Assembly (NCBI RefSeq): GCF_018455725.1
Contig: NZ_JAHCLR010000005.1
Span: forward strand, 62,001 to 126,000
DNA: 64,000 bases
DNA from: Mycolicibacter acidiphilus
Lineage (GTDB): Bacteria; Actinomycetota; Actinomycetes; Mycobacteriales; Mycobacteriaceae
Reading direction: 5' to 3'
Shown one piece after another: positions 34,960 through 43,933 of this stretch; position 1 is the stretch's first letter, and each line of letters starts with the position of its first letter. Made by a program: the position numbers and the translations under genes. The notes below the pieces were generated by a model. That model searched no databases, was not told the origin of the DNA, and was given only the letters and a program-made list of their open reading frames with translations.

Positions 34960-35727
34960 GTGGACGCCGACGCGATATACGAGATCGCCCGCTACCGCCG
35001 CGGTGAGGACTCCGACGGGCTGAGCGGCCGCCGGCAGCTGATCACCGGCGCCGACGGCTCGCTGGCGGTGCGGCACGGCGACGGCCGGGTGAGCCCGTGC
35101 CCGCAGCACAGCGCCGCTGCGGCGATCGCCGCCGATCCGGGGTTGCACGGCATCGACCCGATCGAGGTCACCGAGATCTGCGGCCGCCGCGACGTGCTGG
35201 ACGAGCTGCCGCTGCTGCTGCGGATGCTCGATGAGGCGCACCCGCCGGAGTCCTACGAGGTGTACGTCGAGGACGACCGGTGGGACGTGCTGGAGACCGT
35301 CGACGGGCCGCGGGCCTTCCCGGAGGGTTACGCCATCGCCGGCAGCGGGACGCTGCCCGACGAATGGGTGGCGGTCCGCTGGGCCGACCCGTCGGGTGCC
35401 GTGAAACCGGTGGCCGTCGGCCGGCTCGGGCTGGTGACGCCGGCGGTGGTCGCAGACGTCTGCGTTGCGGGGCGGGACGATCCGCGGATCGCCATCGCGG
35501 CGCGCGGCGACGATGCGGGCGCCGTCGCCGGCTGGCTGCTGCACGGCGGCTTCGCGAGCACCGTGCGGGCCGAGCCCGACATGCCCGCCGCGCTCATCGG
35601 GTTGTTCGCCGCCGCGGCGGCCGGCGGCACGCACGCCTTCGCCGAGCTGTCGATGGCGCTGTCGCTCGGCGACGACGTGGTGCGGGACGTGCTGGGCCGG
35701 GTCGCCGACTATCGTTTGCACAGATGA
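34960..35727 (+). CDS. Conserved hypothetical protein
   Basis: A 255-residue soluble protein with no recognised domain. It is rich in acidic residues and Ala, with conserved-looking stretches RRQLITGADGSLAVRHGDGR, DDRWDVLETVDGPRAFPEGY and GTHAFAELSMALSLGDD. No signal peptide or membrane segment. The GTG start is supported by a -10 box 6 nt upstream. It lies between ramB and the thioesterase gene. Confidence 0.6.
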   Translation: MDADAIYEIARYRRGEDSDGLSGRRQLITGADGSLAVRHGDGRVSPCPQHSAAAAIAADPGLHGIDPIEVTEICGRRDVLDELPLLLRMLDEAHPPESYEVYVEDDRWDVLETVDGPRAFPEGYAIAGSGTLPDEWVAVRWADPSGAVKPVAVGRLGLVTPAVVADVCVAGRDDPRIAIAARGDDAGAVAGWLLHGGFASTVRAEPDMPAALIGLFAAAAAGGTHAFAELSMALSLGDDVVRDVLGRVADYRLHR

Positions 35728-35749
35728 TCCGGGGCAGGGAGCGCACGGT

Positions 35750-36571
35750 ATGACAGGTAGCGAATCGCAGCAGCAGACCGGTTTGGGCAAGGTTCTGATG
35801 CCGGTGCCGGATCCGCATCCCGACGTATTCGACCGGCAGTGGCCGCTGCGCGTCGCCGACATCGACCGTACCGGCCGGCTGCGGTTCGACGGCGCCGCCC
35901 GCTACATCCAGGACATCGGCCAGGACCAGCTGCGGGAGATGGGCTACCAGGACGTCCACCCGCTGTGGATCGTGCGCCGGACGATGATCGACATGATTGC
36001 GCCGATCGAGTTCCAGGACATGCTGCGGGTGCGGCGCTGGTGTTCGGGGACGTCGAGCCGCTGGTGCGAGATGCGGGTCCGCATCGACGGGCGCCGCGGC
36101 GGCCGCATCGAAGCCGAGTCGTTCTGGATCAACATCAACCGGGAGACGCAGGGCCCGTCGCTGCTCGTCGACGATTTCCAGGCCGGCCTGAAACGCACCA
36201 CCACAGTGGACCGGCTGCGCTGGAAGGCCTACCTGAAGGCCGGCGGTCGTGATGACGCTGCGGAGATCCATGACTTCCCGCTGCGGTTCACCGACATCGA
36301 CCTGTTCGACCACATGAACAACTCGGTGTACTGGAGCGTGGTGGAGGACTACCTGTCCGGTTATCCGGAGCTGCTGGCCGCCCCGCTGCGGGTGACCCTG
36401 GAGCACGAGGCGCCGGTGGCGCTCGGCGACAAGCTGGAGATCGTCGCGCACGTCCACCCCGCCGGATCGACCGATCTGTTCGGCCCCGACCTGGCCGATC
36501 GCACTGTTAGAACGCTCACATACCTCGTCGGCGACGAGGTGAAAGCCCTCGCCGCGATCTTCGCGCTGTAA
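35750..36571 (+). CDS. Acyl-ACP thioesterase family protein (Rv0466-like)
   Basis: A 273-residue double hot-dog protein of the acyl-ACP thioesterase family. The first hot-dog starts VADIDRTGRLRFDGAARYIQ and the second LRFTDIDLFDHMNNSVYWSV, where the D/N/H region of the active site lies (HMNNSVYW). It would release fatty acids from acyl carriers. Position before aceA matches Rv0466. GGGAG precedes the ATG, and the gap to the previous gene is 22 nt, so the two may be co-transcribed. Confidence 0.85.
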   Translation: MTGSESQQQTGLGKVLMPVPDPHPDVFDRQWPLRVADIDRTGRLRFDGAARYIQDIGQDQLREMGYQDVHPLWIVRRTMIDMIAPIEFQDMLRVRRWCSGTSSRWCEMRVRIDGRRGGRIEAESFWININRETQGPSLLVDDFQAGLKRTTTVDRLRWKAYLKAGGRDDAAEIHDFPLRFTDIDLFDHMNNSVYWSVVEDYLSGYPELLAAPLRVTLEHEAPVALGDKLEIVAHVHPAGSTDLFGPDLADRTVRTLTYLVGDEVKALAAIFAL

Positions 36572-36582
36572 CACGTTCTAGT

Positions 36583-36598
36583 CAGTACGTCCGTACTG
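36583..36598. promoter_or_regulatory. CAGTACG-TC-CGTACTG palindrome upstream of aceA
   Basis: A perfect 7-bp-arm palindrome with a 2-bp spacer, just after the thioesterase stop and ~250 bp before aceA. Its form suits a TetR-type dimer. The rest of the 274-bp gap is AT-rich and contains TTAGCAAACGCTCG (36692-36705), which may relate to RamB-type TTTGCAAA sites. Confidence 0.45.
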
Positions 36599-36845
36599 CT
36601 AACGCCGACGCTGACCTGTGCAAACCGGTTACCGATCGGTAGCTTCACTGCCTAATTCCACGATGGCCATACCTGCCAGTTCTTCGCAGAATTAGCAAAC
36701 GCTCGTTACTTCATTGCTTAAGTTGGCAGCGAAAACCGGTGGACCTGGGCGGATCGGCTATGCCAAGGTCGCCTTAACACCCCGGTAAATCTGTTGAGGG
36801 TTAGCAAGCCTTCGAGGGGTGATCGCCAAGATGAAGGAGCGCACT

Positions 36846-38132
36846 ATGTCGACTGTCGGCACGCCGAAGAGCCCCGAGCAGATTCAGCACGACTGGGACC
36901 ACAACCCGCGTTGGAAGGGCGTCACCCGCACCTACAGCGCCGAGGACGTCGTCAAGCTGCAGGGCCACGTCGTCGAGGAGCACACCCTGGCCCGCCGCGG
37001 CGCCGAGGTCCTCTGGGAGCAGCTGCACGACCTGGACTACATCAACGCCCTCGGTGCGCTGACCGGCAACATGGCCGTCCAGCAGGTCCGGGCCGGCCTG
37101 AAGGCCATCTACCTGTCCGGGTGGCAGGTCGCCGGTGACGCCAACCTGTCCGGCCACACCTACCCCGACCAGAGCCTCTACCCGGCCAACTCGGTGCCGC
37201 AGGTGGTGCGCCGGATCAACAACGCGCTGCTGCGTGCCGACGAGATCGCCAAGGTCGAGGGCGACACCTCGGTCGCCAACTGGCTGGCCCCGATCGTCGC
37301 CGACGGTGAGGCCGGCTTCGGTGGCGCGCTGAACGTCTACGAGCTGCAGAAGGCGATGATCGCCGCCGGTGTCGCCGGCAGCCACTGGGAGGACCAGCTG
37401 GCCTCGGAGAAGAAGTGCGGCCACCTCGGTGGCAAGGTGCTGATCCCGACCCAGCAGCACATCCGCACCCTGACCTCCGCGCGTCTGGCCGCGGACGTCG
37501 CCGACGTGCCGACCGTGGTCATCGCCCGCACCGACGCCGAGGCCGCCACCCTGATCACCTCCGACGTCGACGAGCGCGACCAGCCGTTCGTCACCGGTGA
37601 GCGCACCTCCGAGGGCTTCTTCCGGGTGAAGAACGGCCTGGAGCCCTGCATCGCCCGCGCCAAGTCCTACGCCCCGTACGCCGACCTGATCTGGATGGAG
37701 ACCGGCACCCCGGACCTGGAGCTGGCGAAGAAGTTCGCCGAGGGCGTCAAGGCGGAGTTCCCGGACCAGATGCTGGCCTACAACTGCTCGCCGTCGTTCA
37801 ACTGGAAGCAGCACCTGGACGACGCGACCATCGCCAAGTTCCAGAACGAGCTGGGCGCGATGGGCTTCAAGTTCCAGTTCATCACCCTGGCCGGCTTCCA
37901 CGCGCTGAACTACTCGATGTTCGACCTGGCGCACGGCTACGCCCGCAAGCAGATGAGCGCCTACGTGGAGCTGCAGGAGCGCGAGTTCGCCGCCGAGGAG
38001 CGGGGCTACACCGCCACCAAGCACCAGCGTGAGGTCGGCGCCGGCTACTTCGACAAGATCGCCACCACCGTGGACCCGACGTCGTCGACCACCGCGCTGG
38101 CCGGTTCCACCGAAGAGGGCCAGTTCCACTAA
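36846..38132 (+). CDS. aceA: Isocitrate lyase
   Basis: A 428-residue enzyme almost identical in layout to M. tuberculosis Icl1. It has the catalytic KKCGH motif (Cys at 191 by alignment of equal-length N-termini), the [19 protein letters not shown] region, IARTDAEAA and the mobile C-terminal lid ending EEGQFH. It splits isocitrate (and methylisocitrate) in the glyoxylate and methylcitrate cycles, needed for growth on fatty acids. GAAGGAG lies 7 nt before the ATG. The 53-bp tandem repeat starts at its last codons. Confidence 0.97.
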   Translation: MSTVGTPKSPEQIQHDWDHNPRWKGVTRTYSAEDVVKLQGHVVEEHTLARRGAEVLWEQLHDLDYINALGALTGNMAVQQVRAGLKAIYLSGWQVAGDANLSGHTYPDQSLYPANSVPQVVRRINNALLRADEIAKVEGDTSVANWLAPIVADGEAGFGGALNVYELQKAMIAAGVAGSHWEDQLASEKKCGHLGGKVLIPTQQHIRTLTSARLAADVADVPTVVIARTDAEAATLITSDVDERDQPFVTGERTSEGFFRVKNGLEPCIARAKSYAPYADLIWMETGTPDLELAKKFAEGVKAEFPDQMLAYNCSPSFNWKQHLDDATIAKFQNELGAMGFKFQFITLAGFHALNYSMFDLAHGYARKQMSAYVELQEREFAAEERGYTATKHQREVGAGYFDKIATTVDPTSSTTALAGSTEEGQFH

Positions 38133-38232
38133 GCCGAGGGGCGCCAGCCCCGAGGTGAAGTGGAACCGAAGGCGTAAGCCACTAAGCCGAGGGGCGCCAG
38201 CCCCGAGGTGAAGTGGAACCGAAGGCGTAAGC
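38127..38232 (+). repeat. Two perfect copies of a 53-bp tandem repeat at the aceA 3' end
   Basis: Units 38127-38179 and 38180-38232 are identical, with a third partial start (CACTAA) at 38233. Each unit begins with the CACTAA that in the first copy holds the aceA stop codon, and contains a small hairpin (GGGGC, 4-nt loop, GCCCC). Confidence 0.9.
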
Positions 38233-38262
38233 CACTAACCTAAGCTTCACTAGCTCACTGAG

Positions 38263-38324
38263 CGCGAGCGTGCAGAGTTGTACGGTATTCCCCAGGTCGG
38301 GGCGTACAACTCTGCACGCTCGCG
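38263..38324. terminator. Perfect 22-bp inverted repeat between aceA and fadB2
   Basis: The 22-base arms at 38263-38284 and 38303-38324 are exact complements, with an 18-nt loop. The arm contains GAGCGTGCAGAGTTGT, similar in form to the DUF559-flanking palindromes. It probably ends aceA transcription; fadB2 starts 27 bp further on, with its own ribosome binding site. Confidence 0.75.
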
Positions 38325-38351
38325 GCGTATGGAAGGCATGAAAGGAACACA

Positions 38352-39206
38352 GTGTCGATCGAACGAGTAGGCGTCATCGGAGCCGGCCAGATGGGCGGCG
38401 GCATCGCCGAGGTGTCGGCACGCGCCGGCGTCGACGTGAAGGTCTTCGAGACCACCGACGAACTGGTCACCGCGGGACGCAACCGGATCGTCAAGTCGCT
38501 GGAACGCGGCGTCAGCGCCGGCAAGATCACCGAGCGCGAGCGCGACACCGCCATCGACAAGCTGACCTTCACCACCAACCTGGCCGATCTGGCCGACCGG
38601 CAGCTGGTGATCGAGGCCGTCATCGAGGACGAGAACGTCAAGGCGAAGATCTTCGCCGAACTCGACGCGGTCATCACCGATCCGGATGCGGTGCTGGCGT
38701 CGAACACGTCGTCGATCCCGATCATGAAGATCGCCGCCGCCACCAAGAACCCGCAGCGGGTGCTGGGGCTGCACTTCTTCAACCCGGTGCCGGTGCTGCC
38801 GCTGGTCGAGCTGATCAGCACGCTGGTCACCGACGACGCCGCCGCCGCCCGCGTCGAGGAGTTCGCCGGCACCGTGCTCGGCAAGCAGGTGGTCCGCTGC
38901 AGCGACCGGTCCGGCTTCGTCGTCAACGCGCTGCTGGTGCCGTTCCTGCTGTCGGCGGTCCGGATGCTCGAATCCGGGTTCGCCACCGTCGAGGACATCG
39001 ACAAGGCCGTCGTCGCCGGGCTGTCGCACCCGATGGGACCGCTGCGGCTCTCAGACCTGGTCGGCCTGGACACCCTCAAGCTGATCGCGGACAAGATGTA
39101 CGACGAGTTCAAGGAACCGCTGTACGCCGCGCCGCCGCTGCTGCTCCGGATGGTCGAGGCCGGCCAGCTGGGCAAGAAGTCCCGCCGGGGTTTTTACACC
39201 TACTGA
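38352..39206 (+). CDS. fadB2: 3-hydroxybutyryl-CoA dehydrogenase
   Basis: A 284-residue NAD(P)-dependent enzyme: N-terminal Rossmann motif VGVIGAGQMGGGIAEVSAR, catalytic dyad region GLHFFNPVPVLPLVELI, and RSGFVVNALLVPFL leading into the helical C-terminal domain. It matches FadB2 (Rv0468) in length and position. It interconverts acetoacetyl-CoA and 3-hydroxybutyryl-CoA. AAAGGAA precedes the GTG. In M. tuberculosis umaA and pcaA follow; they are absent here and the next gene is the TetR regulator. Confidence 0.92.
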   Translation: MSIERVGVIGAGQMGGGIAEVSARAGVDVKVFETTDELVTAGRNRIVKSLERGVSAGKITERERDTAIDKLTFTTNLADLADRQLVIEAVIEDENVKAKIFAELDAVITDPDAVLASNTSSIPIMKIAAATKNPQRVLGLHFFNPVPVLPLVELISTLVTDDAAAARVEEFAGTVLGKQVVRCSDRSGFVVNALLVPFLLSAVRMLESGFATVEDIDKAVVAGLSHPMGPLRLSDLVGLDTLKLIADKMYDEFKEPLYAAPPLLLRMVEAGQLGKKSRRGFYTY

Positions 39207-39916
39207 TCACCCGCCGGCACCCGTCGCCACGGCAGCATCGGCGACGGGTGCGGCACGGCGTTGAACTTCTCCAGCGAGCCGCCCACCTCGACGATCCCGT
39301 ACAGCGCACTCCAGGCGAACATGGTCAGGTAGTCGATCAGCTCGTCGGCGGTCATCCGCGGGTCCAGCAGCCAGGAGTGGGTGGCCAGCTGCACCGCGCC
39401 GACGATCATGTACGACCACGGCTCGACGCCGCTGGTGTCCATGCCGACCTCGTTCATCCGCAGCCGCAGCATCACCGCGAGCATCCGGGCGATGATCCGC
39501 TCGGAGTCGGCGATCACCTTGCTTTTCGCCGCGGAGCTGTTGGCCATCACGAACCGGTACGGCTCGGGCTCGGACGCCACGGTCTGCACGTACACCCGGA
39601 TGATCTCGCGGGTCAGGTCGAAGCCGTCCATGTTCGACGACAGCGCCTTGGCCATGTTGGGGATCAGGGTGGTCTGCGTGAACCGCATCATCACCGCGGT
39701 GGTCAAGTCGTTCTTGTCGACGAAGTAGCGGTACAGCACGGTCTTGGAGACGCCGATCTCCGCGGCGATCTCATCCATGCTGACGTACCGGCCGCGCTGC
39801 CGGATCGCCTCGATCGTGCCGTCGATCAGGTCGTTGCGACGTTCGACCTTGTGCTGGTGCCACCGCCGCTTGCGACCATCGGTCTTCGCCGATCCGGCTC
39901 GGAGCTGTTCTGCCAC
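39200..39916 (-). CDS. madR: TetR-family regulator MadR (Rv0472c-like)
   Basis: A 238-residue TetR protein. The helix-turn-helix is SMDEIAAEIGVSKTVLYRYF, followed by a helical ligand-binding domain. The region RKRRWHQHKVERRND and VMMRFTQTTLIPNM match Rv0472c (MadR), which senses acyl-CoA and controls mycolic-acid desaturases in mycobacteria. I chose the GTG at 39916 (VAEQL) because the M. tuberculosis protein starts MAEQ. The frame is open to an ATG at 39973, but TATTAT at 39954-39949 is a likely -10 inside that extension. Confidence 0.8.
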   Translation of the reverse strand: MAEQLRAGSAKTDGRKRRWHQHKVERRNDLIDGTIEAIRQRGRYVSMDEIAAEIGVSKTVLYRYFVDKNDLTTAVMMRFTQTTLIPNMAKALSSNMDGFDLTREIIRVYVQTVASEPEPYRFVMANSSAAKSKVIADSERIIARMLAVMLRLRMNEVGMDTSGVEPWSYMIVGAVQLATHSWLLDPRMTADELIDYLTMFAWSALYGIVEVGGSLEKFNAVPHPSPMLPWRRVPAGDQ

Positions 39917-39982
39917 TATCGCGGGTTCCCATTCACTAGACGTTTCAGATAATACGGCCCGGTGCTGCGACATCCGCGCAGC

Positions 39983-39995
39983 GGTAACAGTTACC
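39983..39995. promoter_or_regulatory. GGTAAC-A-GTTACC palindrome between madR and the DUF445 gene
   Basis: A perfect 6-bp-arm palindrome lies 9 bp before the DUF445 ATG and ~65 bp from the madR start. Its place suggests control of the plus-strand gene or of the divergent regulator. Confidence 0.4.
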
Positions 39996-40004
39996 GAGGG
40001 TGAA

Positions 40005-41339
40005 ATGGCGGATTATGGTCGGGTGGTGCATCGAACCGGTTCAGGGCGGGCAGTGCGATCGCTGGCGGAGTCGTTTGCCGGCGCCGACCCGGACGCCGAC
40101 GCCAAGCGGCTAAGGGATCTGCGGCGGATGAAGCTGGTGGCGCTGGGCTTTCTGCTCGGTGCGACCGTCGTCTTCCTGCTCTGCCGGTGGGTGCAGATGG
40201 ACGGCGGGGCGGGGGCCTGGGTCGGGTACGTCGGGGCGGCCGCCGAAGCGGGCATGGTCGGTGCGCTGGCGGACTGGTTCGCGGTGACCGCCCTGTTCAA
40301 ACATCCACTGGGCGTGCCGATCCCGCACACCGCGATCATCAAGCGCAAGAAGGATCAGCTGGGGGAGGGGCTGGGCAACTTCGTGCGGGAGAACTTCCTG
40401 TCGCCGCAGGTGGTGGAGGCCAAACTGCGCGACGCGGCGATCTCGGGCCGGCTGGGCAAATGGCTCGCCGACTCCGCGCACGCCGAGCGGGTGGCCGGCG
40501 AGGTCGCGACCGTGGCGCGGGTGCTGGTGGAGTTGCTGCGCGACGAGGAGATCGCGTACGTCATCGACCGGATGATCGTCCGCCGCATCGCCGAGCCGCA
40601 GTGGGGACCGCCGGTGGGCCGGATGCTGGGCAGCCTGCTCGCGGAGAACCGGCAGGAGGCGATGATCCAGTTGCTGGCGGACCGGGCGTTCCAGTGGTCG
40701 CTGAACGCCGGTGAGGTGATCCAGCGGGTGGTGGAGCGGGACTCGCCGAGCTGGTCCCCGCGGTTCGTCGACCATCTGCTCGGGGACCGGATCCACCGTG
40801 AGCTGATCGACTTCACCGATAAGGTGCGGCGCAACCCCGACCACGAGTTGCGGCGCAACGCCACCCGCTTCCTGTTCGAGTTCGCCGACGACCTGCAGCA
40901 CGACCCGGCGACGATCGCCAAGGCGGACTCGGTGAAGGACCAGGTGATGGCGCGCGAGGAGGTCGCGCGCGCGGCGGCGACGGCGTGGGCGACGCTGAAA
41001 CGGTACGTACTCGAAGGGGTCGACGATCCGACCGGTCCGCTGCGCACCCGGATCGCCGCGGCGGTGGTGCAGATCGGCGAATCCCTGCGTGACGACGCCG
41101 AACTGCGCGACAAGGTGGACAACTGGATCGTGCGGGCCGCCAACCGGCTGGTCGCCCAGTACGGGGTGGAGATCACCGCGATCATCACCGAGACCATCGA
41201 GCGCTGGGATGCCGACGAGGCGAGCCGGCGCATCGAACTGCACGTCGGCCGTGACCTGCAATTCATCCGGATCAACGGCACCGTCGTGGGTTCCCTGGCC
41301 GGGCTGGCGATCTACACCATAGCCCAACTTATGTTCTGA
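40005..41339 (+). CDS. DUF445 membrane protein (Rv0473-like)
   Basis: A 444-residue protein of the DUF445/YheB-YjiN family. It has an N-terminal membrane helix (VALGFLLGATVVFLLCRWV), a second helix in GMVGALADWFAVTALF with the family motif ADWFAVTALFKHPLGVPIPHT, a long helical soluble region and a C-terminal membrane helix (VVGSLAGLAIYTIAQL). Function unknown. Position matches Rv0473. GAGGG lies before the ATG. Confidence 0.85.
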   Translation: MADYGRVVHRTGSGRAVRSLAESFAGADPDADAKRLRDLRRMKLVALGFLLGATVVFLLCRWVQMDGGAGAWVGYVGAAAEAGMVGALADWFAVTALFKHPLGVPIPHTAIIKRKKDQLGEGLGNFVRENFLSPQVVEAKLRDAAISGRLGKWLADSAHAERVAGEVATVARVLVELLRDEEIAYVIDRMIVRRIAEPQWGPPVGRMLGSLLAENRQEAMIQLLADRAFQWSLNAGEVIQRVVERDSPSWSPRFVDHLLGDRIHRELIDFTDKVRRNPDHELRRNATRFLFEFADDLQHDPATIAKADSVKDQVMAREEVARAAATAWATLKRYVLEGVDDPTGPLRTRIAAAVVQIGESLRDDAELRDKVDNWIVRAANRLVAQYGVEITAIITETIERWDADEASRRIELHVGRDLQFIRINGTVVGSLAGLAIYTIAQLMF

Positions 41340-41436
41340 CCTGCGCTAACTCACGCTAGCGAACGCTTGCAAAAATTAGCACCGCCCCGTAGCGTGGTGA
41401 CTGTCCGCATTCGTCGCCGACGTGAAGGGGGTCACC

Positions 41437-41829
41437 ATGGCGCAGGACGACAAGCTCGCCGCCGTCGTGTCGACGGCCGCGTCGGACATCGGCGGCTTCA
41501 TCCGGGCGCAGCGCGAAGCGGCCCACGTGTCGATGCGGCAACTCGCCGACAAGGCCGGCGTCAGCAACCCGTACCTGTCCCAGATCGAGCGCGGGCTGCG
41601 CAAGCCCTCCGCGGACATCCTCAACCAGATCGCGAAGGCACTGCGGGTCTCCGCCGAGGTGCTCTACATCCGGGCGGGCATCCTCGAACCCAGCGAGCGC
41701 AGCGGAGTCCGCGACGCCGTCATCGTCGACACGGCGATCACCGAACGGCAGAAGCAGTTTCTGCTCGACACCTACGCGTCCTTCGTCCAGCAGAACGAAG
41801 CCGACGGTGAGGAGACGCCATCTGCCTGA
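41437..41829 (+). CDS. XRE-family transcriptional regulator (Rv0474-like)
   Basis: A 130-residue protein with an N-terminal Cro/XRE helix-turn-helix (MRQLADKAGVSNPYLSQIER) and an acidic C-terminal helix. It matches Rv0474, which in M. tuberculosis is a copper-responsive regulator. It lies directly before hbhA. The 97-bp gap upstream holds CTAGCGAACGCTTG (41356-41369), similar to a motif upstream of aceA. GAAGGGGG precedes the ATG. Confidence 0.85.
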   Translation: MAQDDKLAAVVSTAASDIGGFIRAQREAAHVSMRQLADKAGVSNPYLSQIERGLRKPSADILNQIAKALRVSAEVLYIRAGILEPSERSGVRDAVIVDTAITERQKQFLLDTYASFVQQNEADGEETPSA

Positions 41830-41887
41830 TCTCCCGTCCAACACCTGACCAGACCACAACGAGAAATCCCTACGGAAGGAAATGACC

Positions 41888-42511
41888 ATGGCGGAGAACC
41901 CGACCATCGATGAACTGAAGACCCCGCTGCTCGCCGCGCTCGGCGCCGCGGACCTGGCCCTGGCCACCGTGAACGACCTGGTCGTCAGCCTGCGTGAGCG
42001 TGCCGAGGACGCCCGTGAGGCCGGCACCAGCCGCGTCGAGGTGAGCCGCGCTCGCCTGACCAAGCTGCAGGAGGACCTGCCCGAGCAGTTCGCCGAGCTG
42101 CGCGAGCGCTTCACCGCCGACGAGCTGCGCAAGGCGGCCGAGGGCTACGTGGAGGCCGCGTCCGGTCGCTACAACGACCTGGTGGCCCGCGGCGAGGCGG
42201 CGCTGGAGCGGCTGCGCAACCAGTCCCGCATCGACGACGCGTCGGCGCAGGTCGAGGGCTACGTCGACCAGGCCGTCGAGCTGACCCAGGAGGTGCTGGG
42301 CAACGTCGCGTCGCAGACCCGCGAGGTCGGTGAGCGCGCCGCCAAGCTGGTCGGCATCGAGCTGCCGAAGAAGGACGCCGAGCCGGCTCCGGCTGCCAAG
42401 AAGGCTGCCCCGGCCGCCAAGAAGGCTGCCCCGGCTGCGAAGAAGGCCGCCCCGGCCAAGAAGGCTCCCGCCAAGAAGGCTGCTGCCGCCAAGAAGGTCA
42501 CCCAGAAGTAG
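41888..42511 (+). CDS. hbhA: Heparin-binding haemagglutinin
   Basis: A 207-residue surface adhesin matching mycobacterial HbhA (Rv0475): the N-terminus [20 protein letters not shown], a long coiled-coil (residues ~20-160), and a C-terminal Lys/Ala/Pro-rich tail (~165-207) of PAAKKA repeats that binds heparan sulfate and is methylated in M. tuberculosis. In M. tuberculosis it is also linked to lipid inclusions. The second in-frame ATG (41888) is preferred to 41882 because the family starts MAEN and GGAAGGA is well spaced. Confidence 0.95.
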   Translation: MAENPTIDELKTPLLAALGAADLALATVNDLVVSLRERAEDAREAGTSRVEVSRARLTKLQEDLPEQFAELRERFTADELRKAAEGYVEAASGRYNDLVARGEAALERLRNQSRIDDASAQVEGYVDQAVELTQEVLGNVASQTREVGERAAKLVGIELPKKDAEPAPAAKKAAPAAKKAAPAAKKAAPAKKAPAKKAAAAKKVTQK

Positions 42512-42553
42512 TCGCAGTCGACGTTGAGGGCGGTGCCCGCCTAGGCTTGCAGC

Positions 42554-42853
42554 GTGTTCGCTATGAGCCTGGTGGGTACCGTCCTTCTCGTTTTGCAGAT
42601 CGCCGTGTTCTTCACGGCGGTCTACGCGTTCGTTCACGCGGCGATGCAGCGGCCGGATGCCTACACCGCCACCGACAAGCTGACCAAGCCGGTGTGGCTG
42701 GTGATCCTGGGTATCGGGGCGCTGCTGGCCTTCGTGGCGCTGCGCGGGTCGGGGATGGACGTGCTGCTGCCGGTCGTGGCGATCTGCGCGGCGAGCATCT
42801 ACCTGGTGGACGTCCGGCCCCGGCTGCTGGAGGTCCAGGGCAAGTCCCGCTGA
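42554..42853 (+). CDS. DUF2516 family small membrane protein (Rv0476-like)
   Basis: A 99-residue protein with three hydrophobic helices ([55 protein letters not shown]) and the family-like [19 protein letters not shown]. Position after hbhA matches Rv0476. Function unknown. TAGGCT at 42542-42547, 6 nt before the GTG at 42554, supports that start over the ATG at 42563 and indicates a leaderless mRNA. Confidence 0.8.
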   Translation: MFAMSLVGTVLLVLQIAVFFTAVYAFVHAAMQRPDAYTATDKLTKPVWLVILGIGALLAFVALRGSGMDVLLPVVAICAASIYLVDVRPRLLEVQGKSR

Positions 42854-42857
42854 CCGG

Positions 42858-43256
42858 ATGCGCTGCTGGATCGCCGCGGTGCCGGTGGCACTCGCGGCCT
42901 CGGTTTCGTTCTCGATCGCGGTCCCGGCCCGGGCCGAGGCGCCGCTGGTCGATCACACCGAATGGGTGAGCCTCGCGGGCCGGCCGAGCCTGCGGGTGTA
43001 TCCGACCCCGGCCGGCCGGGCGGCGGCCGCCCGGTTGGACACCGACGATGACGCAGCCTGGCGCGAGGTGCTGACCGCCGCACCCGACGCCGACACCCCC
43101 GGCATGCGCGAGCAGTTCCGCTGCCACTGGGACTACGCCGAACTGGCCCAGCCCGGCAAGACCAGCTGGAACCTGGAGCCGTGGCGGCCGGTGGTCGACG
43201 AGGTCACCATGCTCGAAACCGGTTGTAACCCCGGCGGACCCGAGGAGACGTTCTGA
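42858..43256 (+). CDS. DUF2599-like exported protein (Rv0477-like)
   Basis: A 132-residue protein with a signal peptide ending PARAEA near residue 27. The mature part holds two cysteines ([15 protein letters not shown]) and the sequence [18 protein letters not shown] found in DUF2599 proteins. Function unknown. It starts 4 nt after the DUF2516 gene and its stop overlaps the deoC ATG by one base. Confidence 0.8.
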   Translation: MRCWIAAVPVALAASVSFSIAVPARAEAPLVDHTEWVSLAGRPSLRVYPTPAGRAAAARLDTDDDAAWREVLTAAPDADTPGMREQFRCHWDYAELAQPGKTSWNLEPWRPVVDEVTMLETGCNPGGPEETF

Positions 43257-43933
43257 TGCCGATCACCCGTGCCGAACTGGCCGCGCTCGTCGACCACACC
43301 CTGCTCAAACCCGAGGCGACGGAGGCGCAGGTCGCCGCCGTCGTCGCCGAAGCCGCCGACCTGGGCGTCGCCACCGTCTGCGTGTCGCCGTCGATGGTCG
43401 CCGTCGCGGCCGGTGCGGGGGCCGGGGTGCCGATCGCCGCGGTGGCGGGGTTCCCGTCCGGCAAGCACCTGCCGGCGGTGAAGGCGCACGAGGCGGCGCT
43501 GGCCGTCGCCGCCGGGGCCGCCGAGATCGACATGGTGATCGACGTCGGTGCGGCGCTGGCGGGGGATTTCGCCGCGGTGCGCGCCGACATCGCGGCGGTG
43601 CGGGCCGCGGTGCCGCACGCGGTGCTCAAGGTGATCGTGGAGTCCGCCGCGCTGCTGGAATCCGGTGGTGATGCCGCGGTGACCGGTGCCTGCCGGGCCG
43701 CTGAGGACGCCGGCGCGGACTTCGTCAAGACCTCCACCGGGTTCCACCCGGCCGGCGGCGCCTCGGTGCGGGCGGTGGCGCTGCTGGCCGACGCGGTCGG
43801 CGGGCGGCTCGGGGTGAAGGCCAGCGGCGGCATCCGCACCGCCGCGGACGCACTGGCGATGCTGGACGCCGGGGCGAGCCGGCTGGGCCTGTCCGGCACC
43901 CGCGCGGTGCTCGACGGGCTGACCGAGGGCTAG
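43256..43933 (+). CDS. deoC: Deoxyribose-phosphate aldolase
   Basis: A 225-residue class I aldolase. The Schiff-base lysine is K158 (FVKTSTGF) and the second lysine is K188 (VKASGGIR); the acid D92 lies in EIDMVIDVG. It splits 2-deoxyribose-5-phosphate into glyceraldehyde-3-phosphate and acetaldehyde. It is coupled to the DUF2599 gene by a one-base overlap, and its end overlaps the convergent DUF2993 gene by 4 bp. It matches Rv0478. Confidence 0.95.
   Translation: MPITRAELAALVDHTLLKPEATEAQVAAVVAEAADLGVATVCVSPSMVAVAAGAGAGVPIAAVAGFPSGKHLPAVKAHEAALAVAAGAAEIDMVIDVGAALAGDFAAVRADIAAVRAAVPHAVLKVIVESAALLESGGDAAVTGACRAAEDAGADFVKTSTGFHPAGGASVRAVALLADAVGGRLGVKASGGIRTAADALAMLDAGASRLGLSGTRAVLDGLTEG

Noticed and set aside
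36801-38129. 442-codon minus-strand frame opposite aceA
   Set aside because: A codon-position shadow of the isocitrate lyase gene, which matches Icl1 along its full length.
38127-38240. CRISPR-like repeat at the aceA end
   Set aside because: The two units are directly adjacent with no spacers, so this is a tandem duplication.
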